From: SKPS01 sp964469215
GTDB taxonomy: Bacteria; Bacteroidota; Bacteroidia; Bacteroidales; SKPS01
NCBI GenBank assembly: GCA_964469215.1
Contig: CAYXYB010000015.1
Coordinates: 1 to 64,000, forward strand
DNA: 64,000 nucleotides
Reading direction: 5' to 3'
The notes under the pieces were generated by a model. The model did not search any database. It was given only the letters and a program-made list of their open reading frames with translations, and was not told where the DNA came from. The translations under genes and the position numbers were made by a program. Shown here one piece after another: positions 9,565 through 18,086 of this stretch. Positions within the stretch are counted from its first letter, which is position 1. The number at the start of each line of letters is the position of its first letter.

Positions 9565-10917
9565 ATGGCACAATATGATTTGCACCTAACCCAAAATATC
9601 CATGCTTCAGGCGTTGAGTTCGCCGAGAAGGTGGTTAACCTTTTGAAAGGCTCCCTGCTTTCTGCCGTCGCCGACGGAACCCCCACCGTGCTGACGGTGG
9701 GCAACCTCGGCCAGATCCTGGAGGCAGACCCCACATCCCCCACGGGATTGAAATGGGTGAACAAGGATGCCGGCCACACCCAGAACACCGACACCGGTAC
9801 CACCCAGCAGTCGTTCGACCTGTTGAGCGGTGGAACCGGCATCAAGCTGAAGGTAAACGGAGGCGTGCTGGAAGTGCGCAACCTTGCCGACAGCCTTTAC
9901 CTGAGCTTCAAAGGCAAAGAGGGCAGCTTCGATGATGTCAACATCACCAATGCACCCACCTCCAACAGCCACGCCACCAACAAATCCTATGTGGATGGCC
10001 TGGTGAACTCCCTGTTGGCTGCCAACAATGCCATGGTGTTCAAAGGCACCATCGGCACAGGCGGCACCATGACCAAGGCTGCCTTCGAGGCATTGCAAAC
10101 TTACCAGGTAGGATGGACCTACCGTGTGGTGGAGAAAACCACCATCCGCAACCAGGGGTGCGAGATCGGCGACTTCTTTGTTGCCCTTGCCCCAAGGTCG
10201 GGCTCCGGCTCCACCGACGCCGACTGGTGCGTATGGCAGGGAAACCTCGATGGCGTAGTGGTAGGACCCGCTGCTTCCAGCGACTCGTACCCGGCACTGT
10301 TCGATGGTGCCACCGGAAAGCTCCTGAAACAGGGGAGTGCTCCGTTGGGCAGCGCTGCCTATGCCGATGCAGCCGGATTCGCCAGCGCCGCACAGGGCGC
10401 ATTGGCAGACGGCGCCATCCAGAAAACCGTGCTGGGCGCCAACACCATCATCTACGCCACCACGGCATCCACTCCGGTTGCCCTCACCATAGGGGCTTCC
10501 ACCTTCGTGGGAAGGAAAGCCACCGGCAACATCTCCGCGATGAGCGCCACCGAAGCCCGGGTAATCCTGAACGTAGCCGATGGCGCCACCGCCAATACCA
10601 AAGCCACCGGGGCAGAAATCGACACCGGCACCGACGATGTGAAGTTTGCAACCCCTTACGCCATTGCGCAGAGCAAGGTGGTCAAAGGCCCGGTTAGCTC
10701 GGTTGCCAACCGCATCGCCGTGTTCAGCAACACCACCGGAAAGTTGCTCTCCGACGGCGGAAAGGTGATCAGCGACCTGAAAGGGAACTGGGTAGCCGCT
10801 CCTGCGAGCAAAACCGCCTCGGGAACGGCAGGAGAGTTTGCCTACGACAACAACTATTTTTACCTGTGTGTGGATTCCAATATCTGGGCACGGACTCCCA
10901 TTGCCCGAAACTGGTAA
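9565..10917 (+). CDS. Phage tail fibre protein
   Basis: This 450-residue protein is rich in Gly, Ala, Thr and Asn with low-complexity beta repeats, as in trimeric fibres. The N-terminal ~140 residues hold collar-like segments (TNAPTSNSHATNKSYVDGLV, ~130-148, the NKSYVD element common in fibres). An Ala-rich shaft follows with recurring GKLLK/GKLLS modules near 255 and 395. The C-terminus (TAGEFAYDNNYFYLCVDSN...W) matches a widespread fibre C-terminal motif. It sits in the fibre position, with the next gene 3 bases downstream. The 479-residue antisense frame through this gene is a GC shadow. Confidence 0.8.
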   Translation: MAQYDLHLTQNIHASGVEFAEKVVNLLKGSLLSAVADGTPTVLTVGNLGQILEADPTSPTGLKWVNKDAGHTQNTDTGTTQQSFDLLSGGTGIKLKVNGGVLEVRNLADSLYLSFKGKEGSFDDVNITNAPTSNSHATNKSYVDGLVNSLLAANNAMVFKGTIGTGGTMTKAAFEALQTYQVGWTYRVVEKTTIRNQGCEIGDFFVALAPRSGSGSTDADWCVWQGNLDGVVVGPAASSDSYPALFDGATGKLLKQGSAPLGSAAYADAAGFASAAQGALADGAIQKTVLGANTIIYATTASTPVALTIGASTFVGRKATGNISAMSATEARVILNVADGATANTKATGAEIDTGTDDVKFATPYAIAQSKVVKGPVSSVANRIAVFSNTTGKLLSDGGKVISDLKGNWVAAPASKTASGTAGEFAYDNNYFYLCVDSNIWARTPIARNW

Positions 10918-10920
10918 TCC

Positions 10921-11310
10921 ATGGCAACAGGAGATGTGGTAGTTCATGAATTGGAGGACGGGGGCGGCTTCATGGAGAAGACCGTCCCTTCGCACGGGAG
11001 TATTCTCCTGGGCATCACCGTCACAGACACCCCGTACGAGATTCAACCGGAGGATATTGGCACCCTGGTCATCTGTGACAATCCGGCTGATATCAGCATC
11101 GTAATCCCGGAAGCGACACTGAAAGTAGGAAAGGTGGTGGGGTTCCTGCCCATCCAGGACGGTAAAGTGACGCTGGAAGTGAGCAACATCAACTCCCAGA
11201 TAATCAATAATGCATGCAACTCAGCAGGCACCGACTGCATCCTTGCCCTGTTGTGCCTGGATGACACCCCCAATGCAGAAGTGTATAAAGCGATAGGAGG
11301 AATAGCATGA
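10921..11310 (+). CDS. Small phage fibre-associated protein
   Basis: This 129-residue protein has no recognised family. It is beta-rich, with a ...YEIQPEDIGTLVI and VGKVVGFLPIQDGKVTLEV pattern that resembles the pyocin-knob or fibre-tip segments many phages place after the shaft. Three bases separate it from the fibre gene, and its stop overlaps the next start (ATGA at 11307-11310). Together these three genes form one translationally coupled adhesion unit. The role as fibre tip or tip chaperone is inferred. Confidence 0.58.
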   Translation: MATGDVVVHELEDGGGFMEKTVPSHGSILLGITVTDTPYEIQPEDIGTLVICDNPADISIVIPEATLKVGKVVGFLPIQDGKVTLEVSNINSQIINNACNSAGTDCILALLCLDDTPNAEVYKAIGGIA

Positions 11311-12179
11311 GTCTTTTATTGAACCTTGCCTTGCTGCAGCAACAGGCAAACATCCGTATGGTGCCCAAACCGGGATTCACAACCCAGTGGACTGTATCCG
11401 GAGATTCAATCGCCCGCACCATCACCCTGCCGCTTACCGATTATGGCACCTACAACTGCACCGTGTATTGGGGCGATGGAAGCTCAGTGCAACTCACCGC
11501 CTACAACGATGACAACAGGATACACACCTACCAGGCAAATGGAACGTATCAGGTGGAGATCATCGGAGAGTGCCCCGGATGGAGCTTCAACAACGCCGGG
11601 GACAGGCTCAAAATCAGCAATATCATCCATTGGGGAGATGCCTCAAAGTTCGGAGGATTTGCGTACCTGGACAATGGCTTCAACGGCTGTTCCAACCTCG
11701 TTTCCCATGGCGCCGGTGCCATCCTGCGTAAAGCATCCTGCACCTCGCTGCAGTTCCTCCTTGCTGCCACAGGGATTTCAGCCCTACAAAGTACACTGCT
11801 GTCCAATTGCGCCCCGGTCACCAATTTCCAGGGCTTTGCCGCGAGCTGCCCAATCCTGGCGAGCATCTCCGACGACCTCTTCAGGGGTTGCACCAGCGCC
11901 ACCAATTTCAGCCAGGCACTCTACTGGAACCAGAATCTGGAACTCAAACCCTACATCTTCTACCAGAGCGGTCAGCAAAGCACCATGTTTGCCGGCCGGG
12001 ATATGTTGTTCACGTTTGCCTTCCGGCTTACCAGCCCCAGCGGGTTCACCGGGGTTCCCGGAACTGCCCCCGACCTGTGGAACTGCACCTTTAAAAGCGT
12101 CTCTTCCTACCGGTGTTTTACCAACCACGCCACCACCACCCTGAACAACTACGCCAGTATTCCTGCCAATTGGAAATAG
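11307..12179 (+). CDS. Putative phage receptor-binding protein, surface-protein-like
   Basis: This 290-residue protein has residues ~24-90 resembling a PKD/Ig-like strand set (TVYWGDGSSVQLTAYN, then HTYQANGTYQVEI: the WGDG...HTY..G.Y.V signature). Residues ~105-260 repeat phrases such as NGFNGCSNL, AASCPILASISDDLFRGC and TSATNFSQAL, like the leucine-rich DUF285 repeats of bacterial surface adhesins. Such a fold at the fibre end suggests host-receptor recognition. The ATG overlaps the upstream stop by four bases. It lacks a signal peptide, as expected for a virion protein. The resemblance is by pattern only. Confidence 0.6.
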   Translation: MSLLLNLALLQQQANIRMVPKPGFTTQWTVSGDSIARTITLPLTDYGTYNCTVYWGDGSSVQLTAYNDDNRIHTYQANGTYQVEIIGECPGWSFNNAGDRLKISNIIHWGDASKFGGFAYLDNGFNGCSNLVSHGAGAILRKASCTSLQFLLAATGISALQSTLLSNCAPVTNFQGFAASCPILASISDDLFRGCTSATNFSQALYWNQNLELKPYIFYQSGQQSTMFAGRDMLFTFAFRLTSPSGFTGVPGTAPDLWNCTFKSVSSYRCFTNHATTTLNNYASIPANWK

Positions 12180-12211
12180 CATGAAAACCCTCATCTACAA
12201 CCCCGCAAGGT

Positions 12212-14095
12212 ATGGCAGAACAAGAAGCTTTCGCCCCATTTGACTCCCGGGAAATCACCTTTGACTCCACCGAAATCTCATGGGATTCTTGTCACCACGC
12301 CAAAGGCCAGCAACTGAAGAAAGAGGGTGTGATCACCGGAGGGCTGGATCTGGTGCTGACAACTCAGGATGAATCCCACAGGGAGATGCGGCTGGATATG
12401 TTCCCCGATACACATATCTCGCTTAAAATCCTGAACCCCCTATTCCAGGAGATGGGTTCCCACTCAACACCCTTCACGCTGCCCGCCTCCAAAAACAACC
12501 TCATTGCCTTTGGGTTCCCCAACCGTGTGGAAGGGTATTTTGCCAGCCGGCAGCAAGCGTATCCCATCCGCATCTTTCACCAGGGGATCCAGATCCTTAC
12601 CGGAACCCTTACCATCACCTCTTCCGACAAAAGCAACATTGAGTGTTACTTCAAATCCGGCAACGGAAACTTCTGGTCCGATATCCGGGAGAAAAGCCTG
12701 AAAGACATAGATCTGGGCAAAAGCCCGGTGTATCCTCAGATGTATGACCGGTACAACTATGCATCCCAAAGCCTCTGGTCGAAGTACCCGCAGTATCCGT
12801 TTGCCTGCTATCCCATCATCAACGAAAAGCTGGCAGAGGATACCGGCATAGAAGGAATCTACCAGGACAAGAAGGTGATCAACCACTTTTATCATGACCT
12901 CCAGACCCAGGAGCAGGGGGTTGAAGGAGCCATCATCCCGCAGCTCTATGTGGCGTATATCCTCGAGAGGCTGTTTGCCACCTTCGGGTATTCGGTCGAA
13001 GAGAATGTGTTTGTGACCCATCCGGAGCTTTCCACCCTAACGATTTATAATTCCTATACCTACTTCACAGCCTTTGTAGCCGATCCACCTGCACAGTTTG
13101 ATTATGCCAACCATGTGCAGGATTACCCCATTACGGACTTCCTGAATGTACTTGAAGTGATGTTTGGTACCAAATTATATGTCAATGATTTAACCAAGAC
13201 AATCCGGTTTGTTTTTATCCGGGATCTGCTCACCCGGCCATCCGGCAGGTTGCTGAAAAAGATTACCTCATCCATCACCCTGGAAACGGTGCCGGGTTAC
13301 GACAGCGTGGAATTCAACTTCTGTGGCGATGATGTGGTTACCGAAGAAGATGCCATCAAGGATATCGAAAACCACCCGATGGATCCTCCGGTGATGTACA
13401 TTGCAGACCTGCCCAACCCCACCACGATATTCTCCACCCGGTATGTCATCACCGAGGACAGGTACTACATCGCCATGAAGTCCCAGGCTCCTCCGCTGGT
13501 AAACTGGGAACTCTATTCCTACAACCTTCGCAAGGGCTCCACCCAGCCGGGGCAGAACCCCTGGAAGATCGATTGCCCTGGATTTACCCTGCCCATGTAT
13601 CTGGGTTATGACAATTTCTACACGGCAGCTCCGTATTGGGATGTTGCACACTGGCCACTGGCAGCCCATCCGGGGGTGGGGAACTTCTCCTTTGCGCCGG
13701 ATAAGGAGGGAAAAGATTCCTTTACCCCAAGGTTCCTCTTTTACCGGGGAATGCAGAGTGGAGCTCCACTTGCAACCTGGGATGTGTATGACAAAAAGCC
13801 AGTCCCAGTGCAGCCCCACCTTCCGGTAAAGATCCCGGAGGCAACCGTAGCCTTGCAATGGGAAGGAGCCTTTGGCTTAAAGGAGAACTTTTACCGGGAG
13901 TACATCCACTGGATGCTCTCCGGCCACGACAAGCTGGAATTCAACGCATATCTGAACATCGTGGAGATAGCACAACTGGACTTCACTCAATCCTATGCCC
14001 TGGAAGGCAATATTCCCCTGCTGATCGAAAGCGTCGAAGTAAGCCTTTCCCCAACCGTAATGACTGCCTCAAAGATCGTAGGGCACAGGATTTAG
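12212..14095 (+). CDS. Large phage tail/baseplate protein
   Basis: This 627-residue virion protein has no signal peptide. The first ~30 residues contain repeated short phrases (FDSREITFDSTEISWDS). Residues ~60-130 include LPASKNNLIAFG and a hydrophobic beta domain like those in tail-hub and tail-associated proteins of Bacteroidetes phages. No lysozyme or peptidase motif is visible. The stop codon at 14093-14095 overlaps the convergent integrase stop by three bases, so this is the last late gene. It could be a baseplate hub or a fibre platform; position and size are the main evidence. Confidence 0.62.
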   Translation: MAEQEAFAPFDSREITFDSTEISWDSCHHAKGQQLKKEGVITGGLDLVLTTQDESHREMRLDMFPDTHISLKILNPLFQEMGSHSTPFTLPASKNNLIAFGFPNRVEGYFASRQQAYPIRIFHQGIQILTGTLTITSSDKSNIECYFKSGNGNFWSDIREKSLKDIDLGKSPVYPQMYDRYNYASQSLWSKYPQYPFACYPIINEKLAEDTGIEGIYQDKKVINHFYHDLQTQEQGVEGAIIPQLYVAYILERLFATFGYSVEENVFVTHPELSTLTIYNSYTYFTAFVADPPAQFDYANHVQDYPITDFLNVLEVMFGTKLYVNDLTKTIRFVFIRDLLTRPSGRLLKKITSSITLETVPGYDSVEFNFCGDDVVTEEDAIKDIENHPMDPPVMYIADLPNPTTIFSTRYVITEDRYYIAMKSQAPPLVNWELYSYNLRKGSTQPGQNPWKIDCPGFTLPMYLGYDNFYTAAPYWDVAHWPLAAHPGVGNFSFAPDKEGKDSFTPRFLFYRGMQSGAPLATWDVYDKKPVPVQPHLPVKIPEATVALQWEGAFGLKENFYREYIHWMLSGHDKLEFNAYLNIVEIAQLDFTQSYALEGNIPLLIESVEVSLSPTVMTASKIVGHRI

Positions 14096-15246
14096 AAATC
14101 AAACACCTTCATTTGATCTCGGCGAAGCTGATCACTGACATGAGCATACACCATCGTCTGGGTGATGGCAGCATGCCCCAGGAGCTTCTGCAGCGTTGCC
14201 AGGTCATTGGTTTTTTCGTAGAAAAGGGTTGCAAAGGTATGCCGGGCAACGTGAAAGTGCAGGCTTTTGCGGATGCCCAGCTTCCCGGCGATCTCCTTGA
14301 GGTACTCATTGTTTTTCTGGTCACTGATCATCTGAAACACATACGGGTCTTTGGGCCGGCGTTGCGCCTGGTCAATAAGCCACAGTGCTGTCTGACCCAG
14401 TGGAATCACCACCGTTTCACCTGACGTGCGCTGCGTCTTGTAAGGCATTATATATATGGTATCCTCTGCGAAGTGATCCCAGCGCAGCCGTTTTACGTCT
14501 GAAATCCGCAAGCCGGTGAAACAGGAAAACAGGAATGGGTGCAGCACCTTTTTATACCGTTCAGGCGCGTCAGGATCCTTGAATACCTCCATCATTTTAT
14601 TCCGTTCCTGCTCTTTCAGGTACACCAGGGATGGCTTCCCTTTCCGGATTTTGATGAATTCAAAAGGATTGGATTCCAGCAGTTCCCTTCGGAGGGCTAT
14701 CTTGATGTAGGTCTTAAGGACTTTCATCGCAGCCCCGATCGTAGATTGATTGTTAAGGAGTTTATCCCGAAGGAACACCTGAAACCGGCTGACCAAATCC
14801 GGAGTGATGTCGTTGAAGAGGATGGAGTGCTTGAATTGCTTGAGTTTGCTGGCAACCGCTTTATGGTGGTTGTAGGTGCCTTGTGAAATTTCACCTCTGC
14901 GGTTGTCAATCTCCTTAAACATCCAACCCAGAAAGTCACCGGAACCACCAAAGCCTGTGTATTCAGCCACCAGAAGATCGGGCGTCAATTCCTTCTTCTT
15001 GAGCATAAATCTCTTCCTGATTTCAAATATATCGGTACGCACCTGGTCAAGCATCATATTCAGGCTTATGGCATCAGGATGGGACTCTTTTACTGTTTGA
15101 TTTTTCTCGTCATAAAAGGAGGTCTCCAGGTACATATCGATGGGCAGTTTCACTATTTTGCCCTGAAGGAATACCTGTGCGTAAAAACTGCAGGTGCCAT
15201 CCTTTCTGAGGTAGTCTTTTTTCTGCTTAATTAGTACTTTACTCAT
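14092..15246 (-). CDS. int: Tyrosine site-specific integrase (prophage)
   Basis: This 384-residue recombinase would integrate and excise the prophage. An N-terminal arm-binding domain (~1-90) precedes a SAM-like core-binding domain (~100-200) as in CTnDOT-type Bacteroidetes integrases. The catalytic domain shows the tyrosine recombinase residues: R247 in FTGLRISD, K270, H332 and R335 in HVARHTFAT, H358 in LLGH and nucleophile Y367 in MVYAH. It reads toward the tail genes and its 5' end faces tRNA-Lys, the likely attachment gene. Two abutting copies of TTTTCGGGAAG (15248-15269) lie just upstream of the start and may be an autoregulatory or accessory site. It is complete and looks functional. 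Confidence 0.92.
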   Translation of the reverse strand: MSKVLIKQKKDYLRKDGTCSFYAQVFLQGKIVKLPIDMYLETSFYDEKNQTVKESHPDAISLNMMLDQVRTDIFEIRKRFMLKKKELTPDLLVAEYTGFGGSGDFLGWMFKEIDNRRGEISQGTYNHHKAVASKLKQFKHSILFNDITPDLVSRFQVFLRDKLLNNQSTIGAAMKVLKTYIKIALRRELLESNPFEFIKIRKGKPSLVYLKEQERNKMMEVFKDPDAPERYKKVLHPFLFSCFTGLRISDVKRLRWDHFAEDTIYIMPYKTQRTSGETVVIPLGQTALWLIDQAQRRPKDPYVFQMISDQKNNEYLKEIAGKLGIRKSLHFHVARHTFATLFYEKTNDLATLQKLLGHAAITQTMVYAHVSDQLRRDQMKVFDF

Positions 15247-15247
15247 C

Positions 15248-15269
15248 TTTTCGGGAAGTTTTCGGGAAG
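15248..15269. repeat. 11-bp direct tandem repeat before integrase start
   Basis: Two perfect abutting copies of TTTTCGGGAAG occupy 15248-15258 and 15259-15269, one base outside the integrase ATG on the minus strand. They overlap the leader and ribosome-binding region, so a protein or RNA bound here could control integrase synthesis. Arm-type integrase sites are also often short direct repeats. Function is inferred. Confidence 0.55.
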
Positions 15270-15346
15270 TCCGTCACTACTGGGTTACAGACGATCCGGG
15301 TTAAATAATGTGGTGTATTATGTTGATATTCAATATGATAAACGCC

Positions 15347-15394
15347 AAAAAAAAGAGAGGGACAGAACCAAATTTAGTTTGATTATATCCCTCT
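15347..15394 (-). terminator. Putative intrinsic terminator of tRNA-Lys transcript
   Basis: Read on the minus strand, 15394-15388 and 15362-15356 form a perfect 7-bp stem (AGAGGGA/TCCCTCT) with a 25-nt loop, followed after one base by eight T residues (15354-15347). It lies 39 bases past the tRNA-Lys 3' end. The loop is longer than usual, which lowers confidence. Confidence 0.5.
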
Positions 15395-15432
15395 GATTTC
15401 CAGATAATTACTGTAAAAAAAGAACAAAAATG

Positions 15433-15505
15433 TGATCCCGCTGGGATTCGAACCCAGGACCCACGGCTTAAAAGGCCGTTGCTCTACCTGCTGAGCTACG
15501 GAATC
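15433..15505 (-). tRNA. tRNA-Lys (anticodon TTT)
   Basis: This is a 73-nt cloverleaf on the minus strand. The acceptor stem pairs GATTCCG with CGGGATC (one G-U), followed by discriminator A. The D arm is GCTC/GAGC, the anticodon stem ACGGC/GCCGT encloses loop CTTTTAA (anticodon TTT), and the T arm is CTGGG-TTCGAAT-CCCAG. CCA is not encoded. A -7 box on the minus strand lies at 15529-15536. Its 3' end faces the prophage integrase, so it is the probable attachment gene. Confidence 0.95.
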
Positions 15506-15528
15506 ATCAGATACCCTTTTTGCGGGTG

Positions 15529-15536
15529 CAAAAGTA
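15529..15536 (-). promoter_or_regulatory. Bacteroidetes -7 box for tRNA-Lys
   Basis: The minus strand reads TACTTTTG, a match to the Bacteroidetes primary sigma -7 consensus TAnnTTTG, 24 bases before the tRNA start. The same octamer precedes tRNA-Arg at 58579. Confidence 0.65.
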
Positions 15537-15687
15537 ACTAATTTAACTCACCCGGCAAGTAATGTGTTTCTTTTTTCTGAAACTTGCCCTTATCTCAATT
15601 GCAAATAAAAGCAAATCAGTTTTATACAGACTGTATTGCTTATTTGTATTCTTTTTCTTTATTTCCTTAATCATTATAAATCTTTTC

Positions 15688-15695
15688 TATCTTTG
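15688..15695 (+). promoter_or_regulatory. Bacteroidetes -7 box for SDR/xerD operon
   Basis: TATCTTTG matches TAnnTTTG and lies 24 bases before the SDR start codon, giving a short leader. The upstream sequence is T-rich with TTTG near the expected -33 position. Confidence 0.6.
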
Positions 15696-15719
15696 TGATT
15701 CCCGAAAAAATAGCTTGTA

Positions 15720-16538
15720 ATGTTATACACCCTGAAAGATAAAGTGGTGATTGTAACGGGTGCCTCATCAGGCATAGGTAAGGCTCTGGCACTGGAGTGC
15801 GGACGCCGGGGGGCAAAAGTGGTTCTTGCAGCAAGACGGGAGGAGTTGCTGAAAGACAATGTCCTTAAGATCAGTGAAATGGGTGCTGAAACCTTTATAG
15901 TGGTTGCCGATGTCAGCAAAGAGTCCGATTGTGAAAGAATAATAGAGTTAACAATATCAAGGTTTGGTGCAATTCATGTGCTGATAAACAATGCAGGTGT
16001 TTCAATGCGGGCTCTCTTCCATAAGACCGGATCAGATGTGCTGAGACGTGTTATTGATATCAACTTTTGGGGTACAGTTAACTGCACAAGGTATGCACTT
16101 CCATATCTTCTTAAAACGGGTGGCTCCCTTGTCGGAATTTCATCAGTCGGGGGTTTCAAAGGATTACCGGGCAGAACCGGATACAGTGCCTCCAAATTTG
16201 CCATGCATGGCTTCATGGAAGCATTACGTACTGAAAATTTGAAGAAAGGTTTACACGTATTGATTGTCTGCCCGGGTTTCACCAGTACCGAAATCCGCGA
16301 GAAAGCCCTTACCGCCGATGGTTCAATTCAGGGAAAATCACCAAGAAACGAGAAACGTATGATGAACCCTGAACAGGTGGCACGTCGCACTGTTGATGCC
16401 ATCGTTAATCGACGGCGACTTCTGATTCTCACTCTTGAAGGAAAATTTATAATAGCATTACAACGTCTCTTTCCAACCCTTCTCGACAAAATTATATACC
16501 AACAGATGGCAAAAGAACCCGATTCACCTTTTAACTGA
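15720..16538 (+). CDS. Short-chain dehydrogenase/reductase
   Basis: This 272-residue classical SDR is an NAD(P)H-dependent oxidoreductase. The Rossmann motif TGASSGIG is at residues 13-20, NNAG at ~90-93, the catalytic serine in GISSVGG (S141/S142), and YSASK gives Y155 and K159. After the core, LIVCPGFTSTEI matches the usual PG-x-x-x-T cofactor loop. The C-terminal ~60 residues are longer and end in a hydrophobic basic helix (KFIIALQRLFPTLLDKIIY), as in membrane-associated SDRs acting on lipid-like substrates. The substrate cannot be told. Its stop overlaps the xerD start by one base, so the two are co-translated. Orientation is away from tRNA-Lys. Confidence 0.9.
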   Translation: MLYTLKDKVVIVTGASSGIGKALALECGRRGAKVVLAARREELLKDNVLKISEMGAETFIVVADVSKESDCERIIELTISRFGAIHVLINNAGVSMRALFHKTGSDVLRRVIDINFWGTVNCTRYALPYLLKTGGSLVGISSVGGFKGLPGRTGYSASKFAMHGFMEALRTENLKKGLHVLIVCPGFTSTEIREKALTADGSIQGKSPRNEKRMMNPEQVARRTVDAIVNRRRLLILTLEGKFIIALQRLFPTLLDKIIYQQMAKEPDSPFN

Positions 16539-17440
16539 TGGACTGGAACTCTGCAAGAAAAGGTTTTAAAACTTATCTCAGGCTTGAAAAGGGGCTGTCA
16601 GGAAATACTGTTATGGCCTACATGCATGATTTCGACCTGCTTATGAGTTTTATGTGTGGGTGTAACGTTGCTGTTTCTCCTGCAAATATAGGTATTGATA
16701 ACCTTCGTGAATTCATCAGGCATTGTGCTTCCGGCGGTTTGTCTGCAAGATCACAGGCACGTATTATCTCAGGTTTCAAGTGTTTCTTCAAGTATCTTAT
16801 TGAGGAAGATATCATTATCAACAATCCCTCAACCTTGATTGACACTCCCCGGATTGGCAGAAAACTTCCTGAAGTACTTTCTGTTGATGAGGTTGAACGC
16901 CTGCTTGCGGCAATAGATCTGAGCAAACTGGAGGGACATCGCGACAGGGCAATGATAGAAACCCTATATGGATGCGGACTGCGTGTAAGTGAACTGATAT
17001 CACTCAGGATTACCAACCTTAGGTTTGATGAAGGCTTTATAAGAGTTACCGGAAAAGGTGATAAGGAAAGGCTTGTGCCGGTCGGAAACAGTGCAATAAG
17101 GTACAATAAAATTTACCTTAACGAATTCAGGCTAAATTCAAAGGTAGTCAGAGGGCATGAAAACACTGTTTATCTTAACCGTTTCGGCAAAGGGCTGAGC
17201 CGCATCTCAGTCTTCAATATGATAAAAAATTTGGCAAAATCAGCCGGAATCACCAAAACAATCAGCCCCCACACCCTGCGCCACTCCTTTGCAACACATC
17301 TTGTCGAAGGAGGCGCCGATCTGAGGGCAGTCCAGGAAATGCTTGGCCACGAATCAATCACCACCACCGAGGTTTACACCCACCTCGACAGGGAATACCT
17401 AAGAGATACTATCATCCGCTTTCATCCCCGGAATAATTAG
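16538..17440 (+). CDS. xerD: Site-specific tyrosine recombinase XerD
   Basis: This 300-residue recombinase fits the XerC/XerD family, which resolves chromosome dimers at dif during cell division. An N-terminal SAM-like DNA-binding domain (~1-90) is followed by the catalytic domain with R149 in CGLRVSEL, K174 in TGKGDKERLVP, H245 and R248 in HTLRHSFATHL, H271 in LGH and nucleophile Y280 in TTTEVYTHL. Length and motif spacing are those of chromosomal XerD rather than of a phage integrase, and it lies outside the prophage. It overlaps the SDR gene by one base. XerC versus XerD cannot be fully settled from one gene, but the spacing favours XerD. Confidence 0.88.
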   Translation: MDWNSARKGFKTYLRLEKGLSGNTVMAYMHDFDLLMSFMCGCNVAVSPANIGIDNLREFIRHCASGGLSARSQARIISGFKCFFKYLIEEDIIINNPSTLIDTPRIGRKLPEVLSVDEVERLLAAIDLSKLEGHRDRAMIETLYGCGLRVSELISLRITNLRFDEGFIRVTGKGDKERLVPVGNSAIRYNKIYLNEFRLNSKVVRGHENTVYLNRFGKGLSRISVFNMIKNLAKSAGITKTISPHTLRHSFATHLVEGGADLRAVQEMLGHESITTTEVYTHLDREYLRDTIIRFHPRNN

Positions 17441-17515
17441 AAAATTAGCAAATGTGACAGTTAGCAAATGTGTTTATTAAATTTGCTAAGTTGCAGATTT
17501 TTATGAATTTACTTA

Positions 17516-17962
17516 CTAAATAATCTCCCCCTGGTCGTTAACAACAACGCCCCAGTTGATAGTGGTTAACTTGCCATCAAGGAAATAAAAATCGATCTGA
17601 CCATCTTCAAAAGAGAGCCTTTTCTCATCCCAGGGTTCCATCTCAGATTCGTATTCAGCGAATCCGTTTGCTTTCATCAGTTCTATTATGCCGGCTTCAT
17701 CTTTTTCGAAAACCCTCTCGCCAAAAAGGGTAGCATTCGAGTTCTCCGTTTCACAATTTGAAAAAACACTGTTAACATTGCCTTCAATGAAGAGTGTTAT
17801 CCCTTTTTCCCAGTAATTCCAAATCAGCGTTTCCACCTCATTATCACCATCTGAGATGGTTTCTGAATCCTCAGGATCACCCATAATATCTAATACCTCC
17901 TGCATTCCGGTTCCAAATGACAGATCACCAATTCCTGCAAGAGGCCTAACTGTAAGTTCCAT
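17516..17962 (-). CDS. Uncharacterised acidic protein (148 aa)
   Basis: I do not recognise this 148-residue protein. It is acidic and soluble, and has no signal peptide. The N-terminus (IGDLSFGTGMQEVLDIMGDP) resembles the start of SmpA/OmlA-like or immunity-type folds in which a short G-x-s-x-x-E-V-x-x-x-x-G-x-P turn is typical. The rest alternates strands and ends YFLDGKLTTINWGV, reminiscent of small immunity proteins that count-measure against a toxin; that is weak. It is a single gene on the minus strand, convergent with xerD and separated from the metzincin operon by 124 bases. No toxin partner is visible. Confidence 0.6.
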   Translation of the reverse strand: MELTVRPLAGIGDLSFGTGMQEVLDIMGDPEDSETISDGDNEVETLIWNYWEKGITLFIEGNVNSVFSNCETENSNATLFGERVFEKDEAGIIELMKANGFAEYESEMEPWDEKRLSFEDGQIDFYFLDGKLTTINWGVVVNDQGEII

Positions 17963-18086
17963 ATTTGTTCTCTTTTTTCTGTTTAAATTGAGAGCCTAAA
18001 TATACAATATTTGATTAACCAAAAAATTATTTATTTCTTTCTTCTTTTGCTCTTAAACTTTTAAACTTTCAAACCTTCAAACTTCT

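Larger units (their letters stand above)
1363..15505. mobile_element. Prophage right end: tail module plus integrase at tRNA-Lys
   Basis: Ten GC-rich plus-strand genes run in tight order: small protein, tape measure, distal tail, fibre and receptor-binding proteins. A convergent minus-strand tyrosine integrase follows, 186 bases from the 3' end of tRNA-Lys. The order is that of a tailed-phage tail region. Composition changes sharply from host-like (AT-rich) to GC-rich near 1.36 kb and back after 15.25 kb. No head, portal, terminase or lysis genes are in the window, so either the rest lies to the left or this is a remnant. No second copy of the tRNA-Lys 3' end was found in the window, so the left attachment site is outside it or lost. 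Confidence 0.85.

Noticed and set aside
9607..11046. 479-residue open frame on the minus strand through the tail fibre gene
   Set aside because: It is antisense to a compact plus-strand phage gene with correct fibre motifs, and the GC-rich composition removes stop codons. The translation is low-complexity Gly/His/Val without motifs.
12181..12243. 20-codon ORF beginning at an ATG just after the 290-residue phage gene
   Set aside because: It overlaps the next gene out of frame and shows no conserved feature. It is probably a chance frame.
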